Below are positions 16,832 to 23,948 of a stretch of 52,484 nucleotides of DNA, in pieces. The DNA lies in NCBI GenBank assembly GCA_019636815.1, contig JAHBWT010000020.1, positions 1 through 52,484 of the forward strand, written 5' to 3'. The position numbers and the translations under genes were made by a program. Numbering within the stretch: the stretch's first letter is position 1; every line of letters begins with the position of its first letter. The notes below the pieces were generated by a model. That model did not search any database, was not told where the DNA came from, and was given only the letters and a program-made list of their open reading frames with translations. The DNA is from Nitrospira sp. Its GTDB lineage: Bacteria > Nitrospirota > Nitrospiria > Nitrospirales > Nitrospiraceae.

Positions 16832-18049
16832 ATGCCGGAAACCCTGTCGGTCCAATGTTGCGTTGTCGGCGGAGGGCCCGCCGGAATGATGCTGGGCCTC
16901 CTGCTGGCTCGGGCCGGCGTTTCGGTGCTGGTCCTCGAGAAGCACCCGGATTTTCTCCGTGATTTTCGCGGCGACACGTTGCACCCCTCGACGTTGGAAA
17001 TCATGCACGAGCTGGGTCTGTTGGAACGCTTCCTTCGATTGCCCCATCAAAAGGTATCGCGAATCAACGCACGGTTCGGAGATCTGGAGTTCATGGTGGC
17101 GGATTTCTCTCATCTGCCGACCCAATGCCGCTACGTCGCCTTTATGCCGCAGTGGGACTTTCTCAACTTTCTCGTGGAAGCGGGGGGCCAGTATTCCGCC
17201 TTTCAGGTAAAAATGAGCGCGGAGGTGATGGACTTGATCGAGAGCGGAGGTTCAGTCGTAGGGCTTCGCGCTGAAACGGCAACGGGGCCGCTGGAGGTTC
17301 GCGCCGCACTTGTGGTGGGAGCCGATGGCCGGCACTCGATTGTCCGCAAGCGAGCGGGGCTCTCGGTAGAAGAATTCGGCTCGCCCATGGATGTGCTCTG
17401 GTTCCGATTGTCGCGCAAGTCCGAAGACCCGATCGATCCGATGGGCCGCTTCGATACCGGCCGAATCTTCATCATGCTGAACCGGGGCGACTATTGGCAG
17501 TGCGGCTTCGTCATTACCAAGGGATCACTGGGCGAGATTCGAGCGCAAGGCCTGTCGCAGTTCCGGGACGGCCTAGCGAAGCTGGCTCCGTTTGCCACAG
17601 ACCGCGTCCACGAACTGCAAGAGTGGGAATCGATTAAACTGCTGACCGTACAAGTCGATCGGTTGCGACAGTGGCATAGGCCCGGACTCCTCTGTATCGG
17701 GGACGCGGCCCACGCCATGTCACCGGTCGGGGGAGTCGGAATCAACCTGGCGATTCAGGACGCAGTGGCGGCGGCGAATCTGTTGGCGCGACCGCTGCGC
17801 GATGGGCGAGTGACCGACGCGGATTTGGTCAAAGTGCAAACCCGCCGTATGTGGCCTACCCGGCTGACTCAACGGGCCCAACTCGTCGTCCAGAACCGCG
17901 TGATCCGGCTCGTGCTGGATAGCAAGGTTCCGCTGTCGCCTCCATGGGTCGTCCGACTCTTGGCGCGGTTCCCCTTTCTTCGTCGTATCCCGGCCAGAAT
18001 GATCGGGCTGGGGGTCCGGCCTGAGCATGTACGGATGTCGGTCGGCTAA
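16832..18049 (+). CDS. FAD-dependent monooxygenase (UbiH/PHBH family)
   Basis: A 405-residue flavoprotein monooxygenase. It has the FAD-binding GGGPAG near residue 13, the DG motif in VVGADGRHSIVRK (about residues 160-172) and the second FAD motif CIGDAAHAMSPVGGVGINLAIQD (about residue 290, written in part: GDAAHAMSPVGGVG). Such enzymes use NAD(P)H and O2 to hydroxylate aromatic or polyketide-like substrates; the substrate here is unknown. GGAG is six bases before ATG 16832; a GTG one codon earlier is an equivalent start. It converges with the hydrolase cluster on the other strand. Confidence 0.83.
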   Translation: MPETLSVQCCVVGGGPAGMMLGLLLARAGVSVLVLEKHPDFLRDFRGDTLHPSTLEIMHELGLLERFLRLPHQKVSRINARFGDLEFMVADFSHLPTQCRYVAFMPQWDFLNFLVEAGGQYSAFQVKMSAEVMDLIESGGSVVGLRAETATGPLEVRAALVVGADGRHSIVRKRAGLSVEEFGSPMDVLWFRLSRKSEDPIDPMGRFDTGRIFIMLNRGDYWQCGFVITKGSLGEIRAQGLSQFRDGLAKLAPFATDRVHELQEWESIKLLTVQVDRLRQWHRPGLLCIGDAAHAMSPVGGVGINLAIQDAVAAANLLARPLRDGRVTDADLVKVQTRRMWPTRLTQRAQLVVQNRVIRLVLDSKVPLSPPWVVRLLARFPFLRRIPARMIGLGVRPEHVRMSVG

Positions 18050-18138
18050 ATCAGCAGCTGGCGTTTCGGAACAGGGGCAGATGGTCGGTCGAGAATAGAG
18101 AGAAGGTGTCGGTCGTTCATTCTCGAGCCTGGAATCTA

Positions 18139-18306
18139 CTAGATGCCCAGCTCTTCCGACAATCGTACTTCGGACTCGTCGAGGATCTCTTCCAGGCAGG
18201 TGAAGCACGTGAAGGGGAAGCGATCGATGGGAATAGCACAGACTTCGCCGACCGGTGATTCTTCCAGCGCCGGGCCGCCGCATTCTTTGTGAATCAAGAC
18301 CAGCAT
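18139..18306 (-). CDS. Small Cys-rich (zinc-ribbon-like) protein, unknown
   Basis: A 55-residue protein. It opens MLVLIHKECGGPALEES and has Cys at 9, 23, 34 and 37, with C-F-T-C as a metal-knuckle-like pair, then EEILDESEVRLSEELGI. The four cysteines could bind one zinc. The start is well supported: GAGG lies seven bases before the ATG, and the ATG overlaps the stop of the upstream hydrolase gene (TGATG), so translation is coupled. A second, decayed copy lies 1.5 kb away at 16412-16768. Function is unknown; it is probably cytoplasmic, since no signal peptide is seen. Confidence 0.7.
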   Translation of the reverse strand: MLVLIHKECGGPALEESPVGEVCAIPIDRFPFTCFTCLEEILDESEVRLSEELGI

Positions 18307-19058
18307 CAGCTTTCCCTCATCACCAGTCGGCGAAACAACGTTAGGTGTTCAGGACTGCTCAACCGGTGGTCACCCGGGATCAGCCGAAGATCAAGCGGAA
18401 AACTTGGAACGCGACGAAGGAGTTCATCGGCAAAGCTCTGACTCCCGTCCGGGGCGATGACGGCATCTTGCTGTCCGTGCAGAATCGTCGTCTTCACTGG
18501 ACGCAGGTTGTCGTACGTCTTCGCCCAATAGGCTTGGCTCTCCTCCACCCACTTCCAAGACAATGGCCAATCCCTGTGCAACGGGTCGTCGTCCCAGGAC
18601 ATCCATCCGGCAGTATGCCAGTCATGGAGCCGGTCCTTAGAAATAGTCTTGGCCCGCTCTCCCATCATGTTGAATGCGGGCGCGACCAGGATCAGCTCTT
18701 CCACGGGCGAGAACTCCTGCGCAGCCAGCCAGGCAATCCAACTGCCGAGCGAGTTGCCAACGACGGTGATGGGCGGCCCGGACGTCATGGATTCCAAGAC
18801 AACCCTCGCATCGGCGATCCAATCGGAAAGGGTGTAGTCCGTGAACTGTCCTTCCGAATCGCCGAACCCGCGCACGTCGTAACAGCAGAACCCCCAATCC
18901 CTTTCCTGACACCATTGCACCAGCGCCTTGCTCTTATTGCCCCAGCGTTTCGAGAGAAAGCCGGTGATGAAGAGAATTTGCCGGCCCGTCCCATTGGCGC
19001 GATCCCCTTTGATATGTTTCCCGTCTTCTCCGATCAGTTCAAAGGGCTGCACGTTCAT
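18306..19058 (-). CDS. Alpha/beta hydrolase
   Basis: A 250-residue alpha/beta hydrolase. The catalytic triad can be seen: the nucleophile elbow GNSLGSW, an Asp in GQQDAVI and a His in GDHRLSSPEH. The order and spacing fit serine esterase/lipase-type enzymes (an ITGF...DVRGFGDSEG oxyanion region lies early). The frame is open further upstream, but ATG 19058 overlaps the stop of the preceding esterase gene (ATGA), which gives a natural coupled start. Substrate unknown. It sits in the run mpsC, selO, esterase, this gene, small Cys protein. Confidence 0.8.
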   Translation of the reverse strand: MNVQPFELIGEDGKHIKGDRANGTGRQILFITGFLSKRWGNKSKALVQWCQERDWGFCCYDVRGFGDSEGQFTDYTLSDWIADARVVLESMTSGPPITVVGNSLGSWIAWLAAQEFSPVEELILVAPAFNMMGERAKTISKDRLHDWHTAGWMSWDDDPLHRDWPLSWKWVEESQAYWAKTYDNLRPVKTTILHGQQDAVIAPDGSQSFADELLRRVPSFPLDLRLIPGDHRLSSPEHLTLFRRLVMRES

Positions 19059-19795
19059 GCTCCGAGTGCCTTTATGATGAACGTGCGCAGTCGCCGCAAC
19101 ACCGCCTCTGGAATTTCGTGCCCGCCTCGGAAGCTGTGCCACTCGACGGCAAGACCCGCTTGGTTCAGCGCATCTCGAAGCCGCTCCGCACCAATGTGCG
19201 GAAGGATGTCGTCCCGCGTGCCATGGCTTAGAAAGACCGGAAGCCCCGCACGTGTGGCGATGAGAGGGGACCAGACCTCACGGGCCAAGAGATTCCCGGA
19301 AAGCTGGACCAATCCGGCAAACGGATAGTCCGTATGGAGCACGGCGTCGCAGGTGAGCATCGCGCCTTGAGAAAACCCACCGATGACAGTCCTCGTATAG
19401 TCAATCTGGAGTTGCCGTGGGAGTTCCCTGAGAAATGTGAGGATGCGCTCCCTCGCCAGGGCCAAGCCCTGTGGAATCTCGACCGACAGATCACGAATGC
19501 GACCCGCCTCGCGATCGGCCTGGATGCGCGCGAAGTCGACGATCCACCAGGCGCGCGAATCGCCCAGGCCCATATTGAGCGAAAGCGGTGCTTCGGGAAA
19601 GAGCCATCTCGTTCCTCTGGGAAGATCGATCACGTCGGCAAGCGGAACCAGATCGTCACCCGGCGCGCCGAATCCATGAAGCAGCATGACGGTCGGCCCA
19701 TCACCACCGCCATGGCCGTCTGAACCACCAACGAGCCTGACTTTTAGTCCACCAAGTACAAATTCTCGCAAGCTCTTCCTTTTCTCTCCGATCAT
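19055..19795 (-). CDS. Phospholipase/carboxylesterase-family hydrolase
   Basis: A 246-residue alpha/beta hydrolase of the YpfH/carboxylesterase type. Its motifs are VMLLHGFGAPGDD near residue 35, the nucleophile GGFSQGAM (about residue 143), the acid in SHGTRDDILP and the His in RGGHEIP. Such enzymes cleave short-chain esters or lysophospholipids. The start is uncertain: ATG 19795 is used; a TTG at about 19771 with AGGAAGAG before it is a good alternative. It begins 34 bases after selO and overlaps the next hydrolase by four bases, so it is probably in the same transcript. Confidence 0.78.
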   Translation of the reverse strand: MIGEKRKSLREFVLGGLKVRLVGGSDGHGGGDGPTVMLLHGFGAPGDDLVPLADVIDLPRGTRWLFPEAPLSLNMGLGDSRAWWIVDFARIQADREAGRIRDLSVEIPQGLALARERILTFLRELPRQLQIDYTRTVIGGFSQGAMLTCDAVLHTDYPFAGLVQLSGNLLAREVWSPLIATRAGLPVFLSHGTRDDILPHIGAERLRDALNQAGLAVEWHSFRGGHEIPEAVLRRLRTFIIKALGA

Positions 19796-19829
19796 GAGAA
19801 GCCACAAACGACACGAACTTTGGTCATCC

Positions 19830-21305
19830 TCACGATGAACAGCTCACAGTGAGATGCTTGCCCCAGTTGGGTGGAGGAAGGGCGTAGCGTTCCATGCCAG
19901 GCTGCTCCGTGAACGAATCTTGTAACAACCTGAAGAGTCTGTCGATCTCGGAGAAGTCCTTGTTCTGGGCCTTTTCGATGGCCGTTTGAGCCAGGTAGTT
20001 TCGAAGCACATACTTTGGGTTCACACGATCCATGCGTCCACGCCGCTCGCCATCATGACTGTCCTCGCTCTTGAGCCGATCGCGATAGCGTATCGCCCAT
20101 TCTTCGAACCGGTCTCTGTCGAGAAAGTGGTCGCGCAGTTTCTCGTTTGGCACCCCTTCGACCGACGAAAAGGTGCTCAACGCTCGGAACACGATCGTGT
20201 AATCGGCCCGGCTGCCTTGGAGGAGGCTCAGGAAGTCGCGAATGAGTTCGTCATCCTCTGTTTTCTCCTCCACGAGACCGATTTTGTCCCGCATGCGCTT
20301 GAGATACTCGCGCTCAAACTGTGGGGTGTAGGCATCAAGGCTCGCCTTCAGCGCCTCCTTTTCCGCCAACGGCAACAAGGCCTGAGCCAAGCAGCTCAGA
20401 TTCCAGAGTCCGATATATGGTTGCTGATTGAAGGCATAGCGGCCGTTGTGGTCCGAGTGGTTACAGATGAAATCCGCATCATAATCGTCCATAAACCCAT
20501 AGGGCCCATAATCCAGCGTAAGACCGAGGATCGACATGTTGTCCGTATTCATGACCCCGTGTGCCCAACCAACCGCCTGCCACTGGGCGATCAACTTCGC
20601 CGTGCGCTCGACGACCTCATTGAAAAACTGGGCATACTTCTCATCAGCGTCGTGGAGATGGCGGAAATGCTGCTCGATCACATAGTTGGCCAATGTCTTC
20701 AAGTGCTCGTACTGCTTCCGGTAGTAGAAGACTTCGAATGTCCCGAAGCGAACGTGAGACGGTGCCATGCGGACCAGCATCGCACCGGTTTCGACCTGTT
20801 CGCGGTACACCTTGTCGTCGCTGCCGACCAGGCAGAGCGCCTGGGTGGTCGGAATCCTAAGGCCCTGCATGGCGGCGCAACAGAGATACTCCCGAATTGT
20901 GGATCGTAATACGGCCCGGCCGTCTCCATCGCGAGAAAACGGCGTCATCCCCGCCCCTTTGAGGTGCAGATCCCAGCGTTCACCCCGGTGGTTCATGGCC
21001 TCCCCGAGAAGGATCGCCCGTCCATCACCAAGCTGTGGGACATACACACCGAACTGATGGCCGGAATACAACATCGCGAGCGGATCCATGCCGGGAGCCA
21101 AGACTTTCCCGCCGAAGAGCTCCGCGAACTCTGATCGCTCGAATTGCTCCAGATCAAGATCGATCAACTCGGCTGCTGCTGGATTGGCGTGGACCAGATA
21201 TGGCAAAGACGCGAAAGGCGTGGGATTCAGCTTCGCGTAAAACGCCTGGGGAAGACGGGCATAGGTATTGTCGAACACAAGCGTTTCCAAGGTGCGTCGA
21301 GCCAT
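19830..21305 (-). CDS. selO: Protein adenylyltransferase SelO (YdiU family)
   Basis: A 491-residue pseudokinase-fold enzyme, the usual SelO length. It shows the conserved GHQFGVYVPQLGDGRAILLGE near the N-terminal third (in part: GVYVPQLGDGRA), the catalytic region HGVMNTDNMSILG and the metal-binding DYGPYGFMD. It ends in CSS as bacterial forms do. SelO transfers AMP from ATP to Ser/Thr/Tyr of proteins, with a role in redox stress. It begins 14 bases after the DUF2294/MpsC-like gene on the same strand, so the two are probably co-transcribed. Assignment is confident; the targets are not known. Confidence 0.93.
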   Translation of the reverse strand: MARRTLETLVFDNTYARLPQAFYAKLNPTPFASLPYLVHANPAAAELIDLDLEQFERSEFAELFGGKVLAPGMDPLAMLYSGHQFGVYVPQLGDGRAILLGEAMNHRGERWDLHLKGAGMTPFSRDGDGRAVLRSTIREYLCCAAMQGLRIPTTQALCLVGSDDKVYREQVETGAMLVRMAPSHVRFGTFEVFYYRKQYEHLKTLANYVIEQHFRHLHDADEKYAQFFNEVVERTAKLIAQWQAVGWAHGVMNTDNMSILGLTLDYGPYGFMDDYDADFICNHSDHNGRYAFNQQPYIGLWNLSCLAQALLPLAEKEALKASLDAYTPQFEREYLKRMRDKIGLVEEKTEDDELIRDFLSLLQGSRADYTIVFRALSTFSSVEGVPNEKLRDHFLDRDRFEEWAIRYRDRLKSEDSHDGERRGRMDRVNPKYVLRNYLAQTAIEKAQNKDFSEIDRLFRLLQDSFTEQPGMERYALPPPNWGKHLTVSCSS

Positions 21306-21319
21306 GGGACAGACTGTAC

Positions 21320-21664
21320 TTAACGGCTGCCGTTTTGGATGTCACGATCGGTCGTAAAGACGAACACGCGTTCGTTGAGCTGCACATCGATATCGGTGAA
21401 TAGGCCGAGGACTTTGGCGCCGGTGATCTCGCTGACCTGCTCGCAAAGCTTATCACGGCCTTGAGCGATCAGGTTTTGCCGAAGCTGCTTCACCATCTCC
21501 ACACCCTCGGCGGTCTTAGCCAATTGCCGTTCGGCCGGGGTCAACACGCCTTTCAACCGGACAACAACCAGATCCCGGGCGACAAGCGCCCGGACTTCAT
21601 CCGGGCCTCGACCCATGAACTCTTGTTCGAACTTGATGACGGCGTTACGAATTGTGTTTTCCAT
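21320..21664 (-). CDS. mpsC: DUF2294 / MpsC-family protein
   Basis: A 114-residue protein of the DUF2294 family (MENTIRNAVIKFEQEFMGRG ... EVRALVARDLVVVRLKGVLT ... the FTDIDVQLNERVFVFT close). In Staphylococcus a member of this family, MpsC, is encoded with MpsA (NuoL-like, DabB) and MpsB (DUF2309, DabA), a bicarbonate/CO2 uptake system. Here it lies divergent from dabB1, on the opposite strand, supporting a role with the same complex. It is soluble with no membrane segment. ATG 21664 follows a near-consensus promoter closely, so the leader is only about seven bases. The gene is the start of the run leading to selO. Confidence 0.78.
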   Translation of the reverse strand: MENTIRNAVIKFEQEFMGRGPDEVRALVARDLVVVRLKGVLTPAERQLAKTAEGVEMVKQLRQNLIAQGRDKLCEQVSEITGAKVLGLFTDIDVQLNERVFVFTTDRDIQNGSR

Positions 21665-21677
21665 AAGGTCAACGGCG

Positions 21678-21706
21678 ATTATAGGGTCGCAGGCGCAGGT
21701 GAACAA
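21678..21706 (-). promoter_or_regulatory. Candidate promoter of mpsC-selO (near-leaderless)
   Basis: On the minus strand a perfect -10 box TATAAT (21683-21678) lies 17 bases after TTGTTC (21706-21701). The predicted start is near 21671, about seven bases before the mpsC ATG. Confidence 0.5.
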
Positions 21707-21803
21707 GTGCCATCCTTAGGTCTTCTGGTGACACCATCTGATTAATGCTGGGCCTTTCGTTCCAGATGGGTATAGTTAGAAGTCCTGATCCTGCATTTCA
21801 AAC

Positions 21804-21830
21804 TTGACGCTATACTTTGCACCATATTAT
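21804..21830 (+). promoter_or_regulatory. Candidate promoter of the dabB1 leader
   Basis: TTGACG (21804-21809) and TATTAT (21825-21830) are separated by 15 bases, slightly short; an alternative -10, TTATTC, gives 17. A transcript from here would carry a leader of about 185 bases before dabB1. Confidence 0.4.
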
Positions 21831-21837
21831 TCATGGA

Positions 21838-22007
21838 GTCGCATTTGAACAGATGGCAATGTTGCCTCTCCTCAAGATTTCTTGCGGACAGGCAGGACGC
21901 CTAATTGTTCCGTACAAGGCCGTAGGGCGACCCGCAGTTCGTAGGAAAGGCCGGCCGCAGTACAAGCCAACCGCTTGGTTCCACACCAAACGGTTGGCTT
22001 TTCTTTT
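21838..22007 (+). promoter_or_regulatory. Structured 5' leader, candidate attenuator/riboswitch for dabB1
   Basis: Between the candidate promoter and the ribosome binding site of dabB1 the RNA can form several helices: GGCA/TGCC (21855-21866); a closed domain with GTAC/GTAC (21912-21915 with 21960-21963) and GGCC/GGCC (21918-21921 with 21953-21956), containing a small hairpin GGG-CGA-CCC (21925-21933); then immediately the terminator hairpin (21964-22000). The closing helix ends at 21963 and the terminator arm starts at 21964. No open frame here looks like a leader peptide. I do not recognise the fold as any known riboswitch class. Confidence 0.5.
21964..22007 (+). terminator. Intrinsic terminator directly before dabB1
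   Basis: A 10-bp stem, AAGCCAACCG/CGGTTGGCTT, with an inner TTGG/CCAA helix, is followed by TTCTTTT. It ends at the GGGAAGG (22008-22014) that serves as ribosome binding site of dabB1. It faces the same way as dabB1, and no gene ends upstream on that strand, so conditional termination is the simplest explanation. Confidence 0.75.
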
Positions 22008-22022
22008 GGGAAGGCGAGTGTG

Positions 22023-23729
22023 GTGTCGATGTCCCTGTGTTTGCTGATCCCGTTGCTCCCACTGATAGCCGCCTTGATCGTCGTCAGCGGAGACGATTCG
22101 ACTCGTCACCGTCGCGCGAAAATCGCGGCGTGGCCAATCGGCTTGGCGTTTGGTTGCGCCCTTGCCACGATCTACGTGGTCACCATGGAAGGTCCGCTCG
22201 TGTTTCGGCTCTACGATCCGGCGACACCCATCGGGTTCACCATCCCCATCGGCCTGTACGTTGACCGATTGGGCGCGGTGATGATGGCGTTGATCTCCGG
22301 GATCGGCACGATCATTTATATTTATTCCGTCGAATACATGTATCAAGATTCGTATGAGCGCCGCTATCTCGCGTTGATCGGCATCACTGTTTTCGTCCTC
22401 CTCTGCCTGGTCTCCAGCGCCAATCTCCTCATGCTGTTCGTGCTCTGGCAGTTATTGAGCTACCTCCTGTATATCCTGGTTCATAATCACAGCCATCGTG
22501 ACACGCTAGAGAGCGCGTTTCGCACATTCACCCTTCTGCGTGTCGGTGACGTCGCTTTCTTGGGTGGGATCGCCTTGGCATACTCGCTCTACGGGACGTT
22601 GGAATTTCCGGATCTGTTTGTCGTCGCTGCGCACAAGACTGCGACCCTGTCTCCGTTTCCAGGTGTCGATATCGATGGCCATACGGCTGTCACGCTCTTG
22701 CTTCTGATCGGAGGGATGAGCAAATCCGCTCAATTTCCCTTCCACGTCTGGTTACCACGCTACCTGTATGCACCGACATCCGTCACAGCCTTGTTGCACG
22801 CGGGTATCATCAATGCCGCCGGGTTTCTCATCAACCGTATGGCCCCCCTGTTTGGCATGAGTTCGACCACTCTGCACATCGCCCTCTTCATCGGGATGCT
22901 GACCGCCGTCGTCGGGGCAACCATGATGCTGGTCCAAAACGACATCAAGAACATGCTCGGGTTTTCCACCATCGGCCAAATGGGCTACATGGTCATGGAA
23001 TGTGGCCTGGGGGCGTTTTCTCTCGCCGTCTTCCATTTGATCGCGCATGGACTCTTCAAGGCTACGGTCTTCTTGAACTGTGGGAACATCATTCACAAGG
23101 CCAGACAAGAGCCGTCGCTCCCCCATCCTGGGCATCAAGCGGAGAAGGAACACTATTTCCCTCTGACTTGGACCACCGGATTCATCACAACCCTGCTGAT
23201 CCCGCTGCTCATTCTACTGGCGACTCACGGCGTGTTGCGGATTCCGCTCTTGGAATCCCAGGGGACCGTCATCTTTCTCTTCTTTATCTGGGTCACGTCC
23301 TCGCAAGCGATTCTCACCCTGACGCGGCTGCGCGCGGTCGCCTCATGGAAGGTGTCGACCGCCATGTTGCTCACGCTCTTGTTCATCGTGTTCGTCTATC
23401 TGTTCGCCGTCGAAACGTTCACGGCATTCCTGTACCCAAACCCCGAGGAAGTTGAATCGTACTTCAAGACCGCGGAGCTGCCCGCCTGGCTGTTCGATCT
23501 CATGCTCGTCGTCTCGACGCAGCTGACGATTGCGGGGTGGACCTACCTGTACATGCGCGCTCATGGCCGAACCATATGGAGCCCGCCGTGGATCGGCAAT
23601 CTTCGTATTCGCCTGTACGTCTTGATTCTCAATCGACTCTATGTCGATCCGGTTTTGCATCGAACGGGCCGGGTGCTGACGTCCGCGATTCAGCGTTTGA
23701 ATAAATACCCCCAGGAACGGGCGCTCTGA
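22023..23729 (+). CDS. dabB: DabB-like NuoL-family ion-translocating subunit (copy 1)
   Basis: A 568-residue membrane protein of the complex-I antiporter family (NuoL/MrpA type) with about 14 hydrophobic helices. Key charged residues of active antiporter subunits are present: Lys234 in GGMSKSAQFPFH (the TM7 lysine), the APTSVTALLHAG motif, and His/Lys in HLIAHGLFKA (Lys346). No other complex I genes are near; a DUF2309/dabA gene follows, so the partner is DabA, and the pair is expected to use the proton (or Na+) gradient for one-way CO2 hydration. The start (GTG 22023, with GGGAAGG eight bases before; ATG 22029 is an alternative) makes the protein align residue for residue with copy 2. Confidence 0.85.
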   Translation: MSMSLCLLIPLLPLIAALIVVSGDDSTRHRRAKIAAWPIGLAFGCALATIYVVTMEGPLVFRLYDPATPIGFTIPIGLYVDRLGAVMMALISGIGTIIYIYSVEYMYQDSYERRYLALIGITVFVLLCLVSSANLLMLFVLWQLLSYLLYILVHNHSHRDTLESAFRTFTLLRVGDVAFLGGIALAYSLYGTLEFPDLFVVAAHKTATLSPFPGVDIDGHTAVTLLLLIGGMSKSAQFPFHVWLPRYLYAPTSVTALLHAGIINAAGFLINRMAPLFGMSSTTLHIALFIGMLTAVVGATMMLVQNDIKNMLGFSTIGQMGYMVMECGLGAFSLAVFHLIAHGLFKATVFLNCGNIIHKARQEPSLPHPGHQAEKEHYFPLTWTTGFITTLLIPLLILLATHGVLRIPLLESQGTVIFLFFIWVTSSQAILTLTRLRAVASWKVSTAMLLTLLFIVFVYLFAVETFTAFLYPNPEEVESYFKTAELPAWLFDLMLVVSTQLTIAGWTYLYMRAHGRTIWSPPWIGNLRIRLYVLILNRLYVDPVLHRTGRVLTSAIQRLNKYPQERAL

Positions 23730-23948
23730 TTGACATCGAATGAGCTCTGTAGAAATCAATCTTTGCCCCCTGCACGAAACGCACGTGCCACCCAGGACAG
23801 CGTGTGCGAGCACGCTTCGTGGAGGGACCACCTTGACGAATATGAAGACACCGTATTAATGACTACCCTGCCGTTCGTCCGGAGTGGCGTTCGAGTCACA
23901 CCGACGGAGTGAGTGGATGGGCCCTGCTCTACAACGAGGATAAATGCC

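Noticed and set aside
18089..18126. Inverted repeat TCGAGAAT...ATTCTCGA as a terminator between convergent genes
   Set aside because: The 22-base loop is large and there is no T tract on either strand.
21817..22047. A 76-codon gene or leader peptide in the dabB1 leader
   Set aside because: It runs through the terminator hairpin and past the dabB1 start and has no ribosome binding site. No run of codons suggests a translation-coupled attenuator.
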